Origin: Flavobacteriaceae bacterium
GTDB lineage: Bacteria > Bacteroidota > Bacteroidia > Flavobacteriales > Flavobacteriaceae
Reading direction: 5' to 3'
DNA length: 64,000 bases
NCBI GenBank assembly: GCA_017852395.1
Contig: JAFMLE010000010.1
Location: 1-64,000 of the forward strand
Shown here: positions 49,158 through 57,819 of the stretch, piece by piece
Position numbering within the stretch: the stretch's first letter is position 1
How the letters are laid out: every line of letters starts with the position of its first letter
The notes under the pieces: model-generated
What the model was told of the DNA's origin: nothing
Databases searched by the model: none
The model's input: only the letters and a program-made list of their open reading frames with translations
Translations under genes and position numbers: made by a program

Positions 49158-49232
49158 CGGGGTGTAGCGTAGCCCGGTTATCGCGCCTGCTTTGGGAGCA
49201 GGAGGTCGCAGGTTCGAATCCTGCCACCCCGA
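49158..49232 (+). tRNA. tRNA-Pro (TGG)
   Basis: The acceptor strands CGGGGTG and CACCCCG pair fully, with discriminator A at 49232. The anticodon stem CCTGC/GCAGG encloses TTTGGGA, giving TGG. The C1-G72 pair is typical of bacterial tRNA-Pro. CCA is not encoded. Confidence 0.97.
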
Positions 49233-49254
49233 CTTTATAAAATCCAACCTCTTT

Positions 49255-49328
49255 CGGGATGTAGCGCAGCCTGGTAGCGCACACGCATGGGGTGCGTGGG
49301 GTCGCAGGTTCAAATCCTGTCATCCCGA
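49255..49328 (+). tRNA. tRNA-Pro (GGG)
   Basis: The acceptor strands CGGGATG and CATCCCG pair fully, with discriminator A. The anticodon stem CACGC/GCGTG encloses ATGGGGT, giving GGG. Bases 32 and 38 are A and T, the A32-U38 pair known in some tRNAs with GC-rich anticodons. It is 22 bases after tRNA-Pro (TGG). Confidence 0.95.
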
Positions 49329-49331
49329 CTC

Positions 49332-49360
49332 AACCATCAGCGTCGCTGATGGTTTTTTTA
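49332..49360 (+). terminator. Terminator of the tRNA-Pro pair
   Basis: AACCATCAGC and GCTGATGGTT form a 10-bp stem with a 3-base loop, followed by a run of T. It begins four bases after the second tRNA. Confidence 0.92.
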
Positions 49361-49372
49361 TACCTTTAAAAA

Positions 49373-50500
49373 ATGATCAGTTATTGGGAAAAAAAAGCCT
49401 GGACCTCATATGACTACCTCATCATTGGAGGAGGAATAGTCGGTTGTTTTGCCGCACTCGAAATCATCGAACAACAACCTAACGCCAATGTCGCCATTTT
49501 AGAACGGGGGCTATTTCCTCATGGCGCGAGTACCCGAAATGCTGGTTTCGCCTGCTTTGGATCCCTCACCGAAATTGAGTCCGATCTCAAAACTCTTTCT
49601 ACAGACGAACTGCTAGCACTCATCGACAAACGAAGAAAAGGCCTCGAAAAACTTAGAAAAACATTAGGTGATGCCGCAATAGGTTATATCCCCTCCGGTG
49701 GATACGAATTATTTTTGAAACCAGAAAAAGACTTAGACGACCGAATCGCTTCTATCAATAGACTTTTGCAACCACTTATTAAAGAAGCGGTTTTTTTAAC
49801 TGCTTCGGATCAAATCACTCAAAAAGGTTTTGACCCAAAAAAAGTAAAACACCTCATTAGCAATCCCCTAGAAGGACTCATAGACACCGGTAAAATGACC
49901 CGACAGTTGCATCGAAAAGTAGCGCAATGCGGCATCGCATATTTTGCACAAACCGAAGTGCTCGACTTCCATGCTGACCCACAATCCATTAAACTCAACG
50001 TACGGGCCGGAAACCAAGTGATCGAACTCCAAACCCAACGCTTGGGGATTTGCACCAACGCGTTTACAAAAAGGTGGTTTCCTAAAGAAGAAATCAAACC
50101 CGGAAGAGGTTGTGTATTGATCAGCAAACCGATTAAAAATCTAAATTTAGAAGCGTGCTATCACTATCAGCAAGGCTATTATTATTTTAGAACAATTGAC
50201 AACCGATTACTTATCGGGGGAGGAAGACAATTGGACTTTGAAGGCGAAAATACCACACAAATGGGTATTAATCCCAAAATCAAAACCGCACTACTCTCGG
50301 ACATCAAAAACTTCATACTGCCGCACCACCCTTTTGAAATTGACATGGAATGGTCCGGAATTATGGCATTTGGAGCGAACAAAAAACCTCTGGTTAAAAA
50401 AATCGACCAAAACATCGCCATGGGAGTACGACTCGGTGGAATGGGCGTTGCAATAGGATCGCTAATCGGAACAGAAGTCGGCCAGCTACTTACTTCCTAA
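49373..50500 (+). CDS. FAD-dependent oxidoreductase (DAO family)
   Basis: This 375-residue protein has an N-terminal FAD-binding Rossmann fold with YLIIGGGIVGCFAALE at about residues 15-30, followed by GASTRNAGFACFG, which matches the glycine/D-amino-acid oxidase family. A second FAD contact is near the C terminus (LGGMGVAIGSLIG). It probably oxidises an amine or amino acid; the substrate is not known. It stands between the tRNA terminator and the PQQ dehydrogenase gene. Confidence 0.87.
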   Translation: MISYWEKKAWTSYDYLIIGGGIVGCFAALEIIEQQPNANVAILERGLFPHGASTRNAGFACFGSLTEIESDLKTLSTDELLALIDKRRKGLEKLRKTLGDAAIGYIPSGGYELFLKPEKDLDDRIASINRLLQPLIKEAVFLTASDQITQKGFDPKKVKHLISNPLEGLIDTGKMTRQLHRKVAQCGIAYFAQTEVLDFHADPQSIKLNVRAGNQVIELQTQRLGICTNAFTKRWFPKEEIKPGRGCVLISKPIKNLNLEACYHYQQGYYYFRTIDNRLLIGGGRQLDFEGENTTQMGINPKIKTALLSDIKNFILPHHPFEIDMEWSGIMAFGANKKPLVKKIDQNIAMGVRLGGMGVAIGSLIGTEVGQLLTS

Positions 50501-50531
50501 TTGTAGAATTTTATTTTAAGGATATTTGCTT

Positions 50532-50559
50532 TATGGCGAAAGCCATACCGAGTTTTTTT
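50532..50559 (+). terminator. Possible terminator, GNRA-loop hairpin
   Basis: TATGGC-GAAA-GCCATA forms a short stem with a stable tetraloop, followed five bases later by seven T. It probably ends the FAD oxidoreductase transcript. The in-frame ATG at 50533 sits inside this stem, another reason to start the next gene later. Confidence 0.5.
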
Positions 50560-50583
50560 ATAATTTGGGGGAAAATTAGTATT

Positions 50584-51705
50584 GTGAAAAAAAGCATCCT
50601 CATCCTCAGTGCATTTTTGGGAAGTTTCACCCTAAGTTGTGCACAAGAAAATACCCCTAAAATAGAAACTCCAGAAAATCCAAACTACGACTACGTCACT
50701 GTAGTTGACGGCATAGACATCCCTTGGGGCATGGCCTTTATAAGCCCAGAAGATTTCTTGGTAACCGAAAAATCAGGCACTTTGTATCGGGTGCGCAACG
50801 GTCAGAAAACGGCTGTCAGTGGCCTGCCCGAAGCATACGTCCGTGGACAAGGTGGGCTACTCGATGTGGCGCTTCATCCGGATTTTGCCAACAACAACAA
50901 AATTTATTTTACCATAAGCATGACCCTAGAGGGTGATGAAGGCGGAAACACCGCATTGTACATAGCTACACTTCAAGAACTCTCACTGAGTGATGTGGCC
51001 CTTTTATACAAAGCAGAACCCAACACCAAAAAAGGACAACATTGGGGCTCTCGCATCGTTTTTGACGACAACAACCACCTTTATTTTTCGGTCGGTGATC
51101 GGGGCAATAGAGACGTCAACCCTCAAGACCTGACTCGCGATGGTGGAAAAATATATCGTCTCAATCTTGATGGTAGTATCCCCGATGACAATCCATTTGT
51201 TGCACTAGATGGTGCCAAAACAGCGGTGTATTCCTATGGGCATCGAAACCCTCAAGGCATTGCTATCCATCCTCAAACTGGTGCAATTTGGGAAACCGAG
51301 CATGGACCAAAAGGGGGCGATGAAATTAATATCGTTAGGGCTGGTAAAAATTATGGCTGGCCCAAGATCACCTATGGCATCAATTATAGTGGTACGACCA
51401 TCACAGATGACAAAGCACTTCCGGGTATGGAACAACCCTTTTATTATTGGATTCCCTCAATTGGACCCAGCGGTACTGCGTTTTCTTCTTCTGATATATA
51501 TGACGGGTGGAAAGGCAATCTTTTTGTTGGTTCTTTAGCTTTTGAATATTTAGAGCGGCTGGTAATTGAAAATGATCAAGTCGTAAAAAGAGAAAAAATA
51601 CTCCCCGGCATTGGTCGCCTTCGCAATGTCAAAGAAGGGCCTGATGGGTATTTATATGTCGGTGTAGAGGGCAAAGGAATTCTAAAAATAATTCCTAAAA
51701 AATGA
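50584..51705 (+). CDS. PQQ-dependent aldose sugar dehydrogenase, lipoprotein
   Basis: This 373-residue six-bladed propeller protein oxidises sugars or related alcohols with PQQ. A GTG start at 50584 gives a lipoprotein signal (MKKSILILS, ending TLSC), so it is anchored in the periplasm or outer membrane. Family blocks include GIDIPWGMAF, GQGGLLDVALHPDF, GDRGNRD, GHRNPQGIAI, TEHGPKGGDEIN and GRLRNVKEGPDG; the GxRN-type arginines and the His in the EHG block contact PQQ. A longer ATG start at 50533 lies in a hairpin. It overlaps the cytochrome c gene by four bases, which suggests direct electron transfer. Confidence 0.88.
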   Translation: MKKSILILSAFLGSFTLSCAQENTPKIETPENPNYDYVTVVDGIDIPWGMAFISPEDFLVTEKSGTLYRVRNGQKTAVSGLPEAYVRGQGGLLDVALHPDFANNNKIYFTISMTLEGDEGGNTALYIATLQELSLSDVALLYKAEPNTKKGQHWGSRIVFDDNNHLYFSVGDRGNRDVNPQDLTRDGGKIYRLNLDGSIPDDNPFVALDGAKTAVYSYGHRNPQGIAIHPQTGAIWETEHGPKGGDEINIVRAGKNYGWPKITYGINYSGTTITDDKALPGMEQPFYYWIPSIGPSGTAFSSSDIYDGWKGNLFVGSLAFEYLERLVIENDQVVKREKILPGIGRLRNVKEGPDGYLYVGVEGKGILKIIPKK

Positions 51706-52103
51706 GAATTTTTCTACTCGTATATGGGTTGCTATTTTCGAGCATGACCCTGTATTTTATACAACAAAAAACGTTGCAACAAAGCCTCGAAGACGGCGAA
51801 GCGATCTATCAAGATTTTTGTGTTCAGTGCCACATGAGTGAAGGGCAAGGTGTCCCCAATGCATTTCCACCCCTTGCAAAATCTGATTTTTTAAAAAACA
51901 ACTTGGAGCAAAGCCTCAAAGGGGTCAAATACGGTATGCGTGGGCCCATCAAAGTCAACGGAAAAAGCTATGATGGCGTCATGGTAGCACAAGGGTTGGA
52001 CGACGAGGAGGTTGCCGATGTTATGAACTATGTGCTGAGCAACTGGGGCAACAAACTTGAAGCACAAATAACTACGGCTCAAATCGCTAAACTCTCCAAA
52101 TAA
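51702..52103 (+). CDS. Class I cytochrome c
   Basis: The 133-residue product has a hydrophobic N terminus (signal or anchor, about 1-20), the haem-binding CVQCH near residues 43-47 and a distal Met, probably in YGMRGPIKVNG or NGKSYDGVMVAQG. It is a single-haem periplasmic cytochrome. Its start overlaps the sugar dehydrogenase by four bases, so it is the likely electron acceptor of that enzyme. Confidence 0.9.
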   Translation: MRIFLLVYGLLFSSMTLYFIQQKTLQQSLEDGEAIYQDFCVQCHMSEGQGVPNAFPPLAKSDFLKNNLEQSLKGVKYGMRGPIKVNGKSYDGVMVAQGLDDEEVADVMNYVLSNWGNKLEAQITTAQIAKLSK

Positions 52104-52108
52104 TATTG

Positions 52109-52432
52109 ATGAAAATTAAAATCCCAACTTGGATACGTCAAAGAACACGCACGCAGTGGACCTATGGCACAATTGCTTTGGGATTTTTGATTTGGATGTT
52201 TTTTCTGGACACCCATTCCCTGCTCATCCATCAAGAATTAAATGAAGAAATAGACGGGCTAGAAGCCCAGAAGAAAGCACTTCAAGAGGCCATCGATAAG
52301 GATCAAAATGCACTGACACAACTCGAACATATCGATAGCCTTGAACGTTTTGCTCGAGAAAACTATGGTCATAAAAAAGAAAATGAAACCATCTATATTA
52401 TCGAATATCAAGACAGCATTTCTTCAAACTAA
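52109..52432 (+). CDS. FtsB/DivIC-family septum protein
   Basis: This 107-residue protein has one membrane helix (about 18-38) followed by a coiled coil (about 45-80: EIDGLEAQKKALQEAIDKD) and a short C-terminal part with RFARENYGHKKENETIYII, the DivIC/FtsB signature. It is expected to act in the FtsQLB-type division complex. The ATG at 52109 is chosen; a TTG one codon earlier is possible. Confidence 0.88.
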   Translation: MKIKIPTWIRQRTRTQWTYGTIALGFLIWMFFLDTHSLLIHQELNEEIDGLEAQKKALQEAIDKDQNALTQLEHIDSLERFARENYGHKKENETIYIIEYQDSISSN

Positions 52433-52516
52433 TTTTGATTTTAAAAAGAAAGTTGCTTTCTTTTCCTAGCAGTCAAATAATCGTATTTTTAAACGCTAAA
52501 ACACCAATACGTTCTT

Positions 52517-53284
52517 ATGGGCAAAATCATTGCGGTAGCCAATCAAAAAGGAGGCGTGGGCAAAACCACAACCTCAGTAAACTTAGCAGCAGCACTTGGG
52601 ATTCTCGAAAAGAAAACCCTAATCATCGATGCTGACCCGCAAGCCAATGCCACATCTGGACTAGGAATTGACCCCAACCACTCCGGTGCAAGCACCTACC
52701 AATTGTTAGAGCATTCTGCAACAGCCGCAGATGCAATACAGCCAACCAGCATTGCCAATTTGAGCATCATTCCATCGCATATAGATCTTGTAGCGGCAGA
52801 AATTGAACTGGTAGACAAATCCAAAAGAGAATACATGCTTCGAGAAGCGCTGCAGGGCATCAAAAATGATTTTGAATTTATCATCATAGACTGTGCGCCA
52901 TCTCTTGGACTGATAACCCTGAACGCACTTACAGCAGCAGACGCTGTAATAATACCCATACAATGTGAATATTTTGCCCTGGAAGGGCTCGGCAAATTGC
53001 TAAACACCATAAAAAGCGTTCAAAAAATTCACAATGCAGAATTAGACATCGAAGGACTGCTTTTGACCATGTTTGATTCTCGTTTGCGATTGTCAAACCA
53101 AGTTGTGGATGAGGTGCATAAACATTTTGGGAAAATGGTATTTAAAACCATTATTCAACGAAACATCCGATTGGGCGAAGCACCAAGCTTTGGAGAAGAC
53201 ATCATTACATACGATGCAACTAGCAACGGTGCAAAAGATTATCTTGCTCTAGGAAATGAAATAATAAAAAGAAATAAAGCTTAG
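52517..53284 (+). CDS. parA: Chromosome partitioning ATPase ParA (Soj)
   Basis: This 255-residue Walker-type ATPase drives segregation of ParB-parS complexes. The deviant Walker A KGGVGKTTTS is at about residue 12-21, and the DADPQANAT and IIDCAPSLG motifs follow. It precedes parB by four bases. A short 9-bp AT hairpin lies upstream (52444-52464). No parS site was recognised nearby. Confidence 0.97.
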   Translation: MGKIIAVANQKGGVGKTTTSVNLAAALGILEKKTLIIDADPQANATSGLGIDPNHSGASTYQLLEHSATAADAIQPTSIANLSIIPSHIDLVAAEIELVDKSKREYMLREALQGIKNDFEFIIIDCAPSLGLITLNALTAADAVIIPIQCEYFALEGLGKLLNTIKSVQKIHNAELDIEGLLLTMFDSRLRLSNQVVDEVHKHFGKMVFKTIIQRNIRLGEAPSFGEDIITYDATSNGAKDYLALGNEIIKRNKA

Positions 53285-53288
53285 CGAC

Positions 53289-54185
53289 ATGGCCAAATCA
53301 TCAAAAAAGCAAGCATTGGGTAGAGGACTTTCAGCCATTCTTAATGACCCTTCAAAGGACATCAACACCGCACAAGATAAAAATGCAGATAAAGTGATTG
53401 GCTCGATGATCGAAATCCCGATCGATAGTATTTCTACCAATCCATACCAACCCCGTACCAATTTTAAAGAAGAAGGCCTCAAGGAGTTGGCCACCTCCAT
53501 CAAAGAATTGGGCATCATACAACCCATCACAGTACGTAAAACAGGTTTTAATACTTTTGAACTCGTTTCTGGCGAACGCCGTTTTCGAGCAGCAAAATCC
53601 ATCGGTTTAAAAACCCTACCCGCCTACATCAGAATTGCTAATGACCGAGAGTCTTTAGAAATGGCTTTGGTAGAAAATATTCAACGGCAAGATCTCGACC
53701 CCATCGAAATTGCCCTATCCTACCAAAGATTGATTGACGAAATTCAACTGACGCAAAACGAACTCAGTGATCGAGTTGGCAAAAAACGCTCAACGGTTAC
53801 CAACTACTTAAGATTACTCAAGTTGGACCCGATTATTCAAACCGGAATGCGCGATGGGTTTTTGTCCATGGGCCATGGACGCGCTTTGATCAATATAGAA
53901 GATCGAAATATACAACTGGCACTGTACAAAAAAATTATTGCCAAAGGGCTTTCTGTTCGAGCGACTGAAGCGCTGGTCAAAAAAGAAAAAGATCAGCATG
54001 CAAAACCGTCTTCCGAGCACAGCACCCCACAGTTTGCACTTAGCGTTGCTCAAGAAATGGAGCAGGTGCTAAAAACCAAAGTTCGGGTCAAGACCAACTC
54101 CATGGGTAAAGGATCCCTACAGATCTTTTTTGATTCTCAAGAAGCCCTCAATGCAATTAGAAATCAATTCAACAGTGAGTCTTAA
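53289..54185 (+). CDS. parB: Chromosome partitioning protein ParB
   Basis: This 298-residue CTP-dependent clamp binds parS. The N-terminal nuclease-like domain has SGERRFRAAKSIGL (about 97-110), LVENIQRQDLDPIE and a helix-turn-helix around QNELSDRVGKKRSTVTNYLR. A C-terminal dimerisation part follows. The 3' end overlaps the DUF5683 gene. Confidence 0.96.
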   Translation: MAKSSKKQALGRGLSAILNDPSKDINTAQDKNADKVIGSMIEIPIDSISTNPYQPRTNFKEEGLKELATSIKELGIIQPITVRKTGFNTFELVSGERRFRAAKSIGLKTLPAYIRIANDRESLEMALVENIQRQDLDPIEIALSYQRLIDEIQLTQNELSDRVGKKRSTVTNYLRLLKLDPIIQTGMRDGFLSMGHGRALINIEDRNIQLALYKKIIAKGLSVRATEALVKKEKDQHAKPSSEHSTPQFALSVAQEMEQVLKTKVRVKTNSMGKGSLQIFFDSQEALNAIRNQFNSES

Positions 54186-54735
54186 AAACATATTCTGGAG
54201 CTTTGGACTAGGGCTTTTGTTATCAACACCGGTTTGGAGTCAAACCCAACTAGACAGTCTGATGACCCGCAAACAACGCTTGATTGCCGACCCGCTCACC
54301 CCAGCAAAAGCAGCTTTTTACTCTGCCATAATGCCCGGTTTGGGACAGGTATATTTGGGCAAGGCCTGGAAGCTTCCTTTTGTCTATGGAGCCATCGGTG
54401 CATCGGTATATTATTATGTGTTTAACGGCGACGAGTTGCAACGCTACCGAACCGCTTACAAAAGAAGAATTGCCGGCTACACCGACGATGAATTTATAGA
54501 ACTCATCCCCGAGAATGAAAAACTTTTGGAAGGTATGCGATTTCATCAACGTTATAGAGACATCTCTTTTATATTTATTGTGGGTACCTATATGCTCAAT
54601 ATTATTGAGGCAAACGTAAGTGCGCATTTGTTGCAATTCAATGTAAATGATCAACTGAGTATCAAACCGCATTATAAACTGGATCAGTTTACCCAACAAA
54701 ACACCCTTGGCCTGACCATAAACTTAAAATTTTAG
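54151..54735 (+). CDS. DUF5683 protein with signal peptide
   Basis: The 194-residue product has a signal peptide (ending TPVWSQ) and a DUF5683 core: PAKAAFYSAIMPGLGQVYLGKAW with two hydrophobic segments (about 55-75 and 78-95 of the mature region). The family is common in Bacteroidetes next to parB and dapB; its role is unknown. The ATG at 54151 overlaps parB by 35 bases; GTG at 54175, which leaves an 11-base overlap, gives a shorter and cleaner signal peptide and is a real alternative. Confidence 0.82.
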   Translation: MQLEINSTVSLKNIFWSFGLGLLLSTPVWSQTQLDSLMTRKQRLIADPLTPAKAAFYSAIMPGLGQVYLGKAWKLPFVYGAIGASVYYYVFNGDELQRYRTAYKRRIAGYTDDEFIELIPENEKLLEGMRFHQRYRDISFIFIVGTYMLNIIEANVSAHLLQFNVNDQLSIKPHYKLDQFTQQNTLGLTINLKF

Positions 54736-54739
54736 CTGT

Positions 54740-55444
54740 ATGAAAATCGCCTTATTAGGGTATGGCAAAATGGGGAAATCCATCGAAAGCATCGCGCAAG
54801 AAAAAGGGCATCAAGTAGTCGCATGGCGCGACCGGTCTTTTGAAAAAGGTGCGCTCGCAGATGCTGATGTGGCCATCAATTTTAGCGTCCCTGATGCGGC
54901 AGTATCCAACATCAAAGAAGCATTGGATGCCAAACTTCCCGTAATTTGCGGCACTACGGGCTGGCTCAAGCATTATGATGAAATCATAAGCTATTGCAAA
55001 AATATAGACGGTGCTTTTTTATACGCTTCAAATTTTAGCATCGGTGTCAATTTGTTTTTTAAACTAAATAAACTTTTGGCACAATGGATGCAAACGCAAA
55101 AAGACTATACCGTTAGCCTAAAAGAAGAACACCATGCTCAAAAAGTAGATGCTCCATCCGGCACCGCATTGAGTCTTGTAAACACCATACTAGCGCACTC
55201 GGATCATCAAGGTTGGGAAGTCAACACACGATCCGACCAAGATAAAATTCCAATAACCGCTGTCCGACAAGGTGACGTACCAGGAACCCATACGGTACAA
55301 TATAGTAGCATAATTGATACCATATCCATAAAACATGAAGCCCATTCTAGAACAGGTTTTGTACTTGGTGCCTTGGTTGCAGCAGAATGGATCATCGGAA
55401 AAAAAGGGATTTTTGATATGGATGATGTACTAAAAATATCATAA
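54740..55444 (+). CDS. dapB: 4-hydroxy-tetrahydrodipicolinate reductase
   Basis: This enzyme of lysine and diaminopimelate synthesis reduces the dipicolinate precursor with NAD(P)H. The 234-residue protein has the dinucleotide loop LLGYGKMGKSI at the N terminus and the catalytic EEHHAQKVDAPSGTAL block (His and Lys) near residue 130. It is slightly shorter than E. coli DapB, as usual in Bacteroidetes. It lies in the parA-parB-dapB-lepB run. Confidence 0.96.
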   Translation: MKIALLGYGKMGKSIESIAQEKGHQVVAWRDRSFEKGALADADVAINFSVPDAAVSNIKEALDAKLPVICGTTGWLKHYDEIISYCKNIDGAFLYASNFSIGVNLFFKLNKLLAQWMQTQKDYTVSLKEEHHAQKVDAPSGTALSLVNTILAHSDHQGWEVNTRSDQDKIPITAVRQGDVPGTHTVQYSSIIDTISIKHEAHSRTGFVLGALVAAEWIIGKKGIFDMDDVLKIS

Positions 55445-55483
55445 ATAAAACCCATGCTGACCTTAAACTTTTAACTTCGTAAT

Positions 55484-57184
55484 ATGAATTGGATCGAGTG
55501 GTTTCTCTTTTTTATTGGGATTCAAATAATACACTTTGTAGGGACTTGGAAATTGTATAAAGCTGCAGGTCAAGCATCTTGGAAAGCAGCAGTACCTATT
55601 TACAATGCTGTAGTGCTAATGCAAATCATCAAACGACCCAAATGGTGGACTATTTTGCTTTTTGTTCCTGTTGTAAACCTAATCATGCTACTCGTTGTTT
55701 GGGTAGAAACCTTGCGTAGTTTTGGAAAAAACACCCTCAAGGACACCTTATTAGGAATTGCGACTTTGGGGCTTTATATTTTTACGGTCAACTATAGCCC
55801 ACAACCCCAATACCGGGCCGATCGAAGCCTACATCCAAAGAGTAGCTGGGGAGAAACGGTGAGTTCTTTATTGTTTGCAATTGTGGCAGCTACAATCGTA
55901 CACAATTATATTTTTCAACCCTTTATCATCCCTACAGGAAGTTTGGAAAAATCGTTATTGATCGGTGACTTCCTGATCGTTAGCAAATTTCATTATGGGG
56001 CACGCCCTCCAATGACCACAGCTGCCTTTCCGATGGTTCATGACACCCTTCCGTTATTGAACGTAAAATCATACCTCAACAAACCCCAGCTGCCATATAT
56101 GCGACTACCTGCACTTCAAAAAATTAAGCAAAATGATATTGTAGTTTTTAGTTGGCCTGCTGATACGGTGCGGCAATTTTTTGTCAAAGAAAAAGGCGTA
56201 CGAAAACCTATTGATAAAAAATCCAACTACGTCAAACGCTGTGTTGCACTACCAGGAGATACGTTAGAAATTATCGATGGGTTTGTTTACACCAACGGCA
56301 AAAAACTACAACTACCCGACCGTGCCAGAGTACAATATGGTCATAACGTATTTGCAGATGCTGGAATTTCTTCCAGAAAATTAGTAGAGCTAGGTTATAA
56401 AGATTTTACCCGTACCTATAAAATTGAAAACATTACCCAAGAGTCTTTCAACGCCCTACTCCCCTACATTATCGGGCAAAGTGGTAGCAGCGTAGATAAC
56501 TTTAGAGTATATACCAATGCAAATGGATTGCCCGTAGAGGTCATACGTCAACAACGCCTTCAAGTAAGTGAACTGTTAGAAAAACGAAAAGAACTGGTCT
56601 TGACCTTGGAAGAAGCAGAACTACTACGGGGTCAAACTTGGGTGGATAGCGTCGTTAGAAAAGTAGCAAAAATAAAAACCGCAAACACAGCATTTTTCCC
56701 CAATCGTATTCCTTATGATTGGAACGAAGATAACTTTGGGCCTATAGTACTCCCAAAAGCAGGAGCAACAGTCACGATCAATCATGAAACGTTGCCCTTG
56801 TACAAAAAAATTATTCAGGATTATGAAAACAACACCGTTGAGGTCACTGCTTCACAAATTAGCATCAATGGAAAACCAGCAACTTCATACACCTTCAAAC
56901 AAGACTATTATTGGATGATGGGAGACAACCGTCACCGCTCTGAAGACAGTCGATATTGGGGATTTGTTCCTGAAAATCACATTGTTGGCAAACCTGTATT
57001 TATCTGGTTTAGTGTCGAAAATTTTAATGATGGAATCAAAAACTGGAAAATTCGTTGGGACCGCTTGTTTACAACAGTTGGCGGCCAAGGAGAACGCACC
57101 TCATATTTTTATCCGTTTCTAGCATTTGTTGCCCTCTGGCAAGGCATTGCTTGGTATCGTAAGAAGAAAAAGGCGAGTGCATGA
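55484..57184 (+). CDS. lepB: Signal peptidase I with N-terminal membrane extension and large inserts
   Basis: This membrane protease removes signal peptides from exported proteins. At 566 residues it is far longer than typical LepB. The N terminus has several hydrophobic segments (about 5-25, 50-75, 80-100) resembling a DUF5684-type region. The catalytic Ser lies in IIPTGSLEKSLLIGD (about 150) and the Lys in YVKRCVALPGDTLEI (about 250). An insert of about 200 residues separates it from MMGDNRHRSEDSRYWGFV. Such long forms are usual in flavobacteria. It overlaps the WbqC gene by four bases. Confidence 0.93.
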   Translation: MNWIEWFLFFIGIQIIHFVGTWKLYKAAGQASWKAAVPIYNAVVLMQIIKRPKWWTILLFVPVVNLIMLLVVWVETLRSFGKNTLKDTLLGIATLGLYIFTVNYSPQPQYRADRSLHPKSSWGETVSSLLFAIVAATIVHNYIFQPFIIPTGSLEKSLLIGDFLIVSKFHYGARPPMTTAAFPMVHDTLPLLNVKSYLNKPQLPYMRLPALQKIKQNDIVVFSWPADTVRQFFVKEKGVRKPIDKKSNYVKRCVALPGDTLEIIDGFVYTNGKKLQLPDRARVQYGHNVFADAGISSRKLVELGYKDFTRTYKIENITQESFNALLPYIIGQSGSSVDNFRVYTNANGLPVEVIRQQRLQVSELLEKRKELVLTLEEAELLRGQTWVDSVVRKVAKIKTANTAFFPNRIPYDWNEDNFGPIVLPKAGATVTINHETLPLYKKIIQDYENNTVEVTASQISINGKPATSYTFKQDYYWMMGDNRHRSEDSRYWGFVPENHIVGKPVFIWFSVENFNDGIKNWKIRWDRLFTTVGGQGERTSYFYPFLAFVALWQGIAWYRKKKKASA

Positions 57185-57819
57185 AACAGCTCGTAGCGAC
57201 ACCAGGCTATTTGCCACCCATAGCCTATATGTCTGTGTGGATGGATCAGCCCGAGGTAGTTTTTTTGAATGACAGCTTTTACCAAAAACAAACGTATCGA
57301 AACCGTACCACCATATATGGCGCAAACGGAAAACTCAATCTAACAATACCCATTGCACATACGCCTACCTCGGGGAGAAGGAAAGACCTGGAGGTCAAAA
57401 TTCATAATACAACACCGTGGCAACACAATCACTGGAAATCGTTTGAAGCAGCCTACCGTTCATCCCCATTTTTTGAGTTTTATGAGGATCATATTAGACC
57501 TTTTTATCAAAAAGATTTTGAAACACTTTTTGAGTTCAACACCCAGTTGATTCAGACTTTCTTTGAACTAATTGATCACCCAAAAAAAATAGTATTAAGT
57601 GCTTTTGATCAAAACACACAGACCGATTTTAGTCACTTTTTAAATGCCAAAACAAGCCCACCTCCCACGCCAGTTTATACGCAGGTTTTTGAAAACAAAA
57701 AAGGGTTTCTCTCCAACCTGAGTTGTATTGATTTGCTTTTCAATCTTGGTCCAGAAACGGCGACCTACTTAAAAAATTTTTCTATGCATCAAATCAACGC
57801 CAGTAAATCTCTGCACTGA
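57181..57819 (+). CDS. WbqC-family protein
   Basis: This 212-residue protein matches the WbqC family (PYLPPIAYMSVWMD-like start, FLNDSFYQKQTYRNR, and HWKSFEAAYRSSPFFEFY). The family is sometimes found in surface polysaccharide loci, but its biochemistry is unclear. It overlaps lepB by four bases and its end overlaps the convergent EEP gene by 26 bases. Confidence 0.85.
   Translation: MKQLVATPGYLPPIAYMSVWMDQPEVVFLNDSFYQKQTYRNRTTIYGANGKLNLTIPIAHTPTSGRRKDLEVKIHNTTPWQHNHWKSFEAAYRSSPFFEFYEDHIRPFYQKDFETLFEFNTQLIQTFFELIDHPKKIVLSAFDQNTQTDFSHFLNAKTSPPPTPVYTQVFENKKGFLSNLSCIDLLFNLGPETATYLKNFSMHQINASKSLH

Noticed and set aside
52444-52464. AT-rich hairpin between the ftsB-like gene and parA as a terminator
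   Set aside because: The stem is AAAAGAAAG/CTTTCTTTT with no G-C-rich core and no separate T tract, so it is too weak to call; the genes may be co-transcribed.
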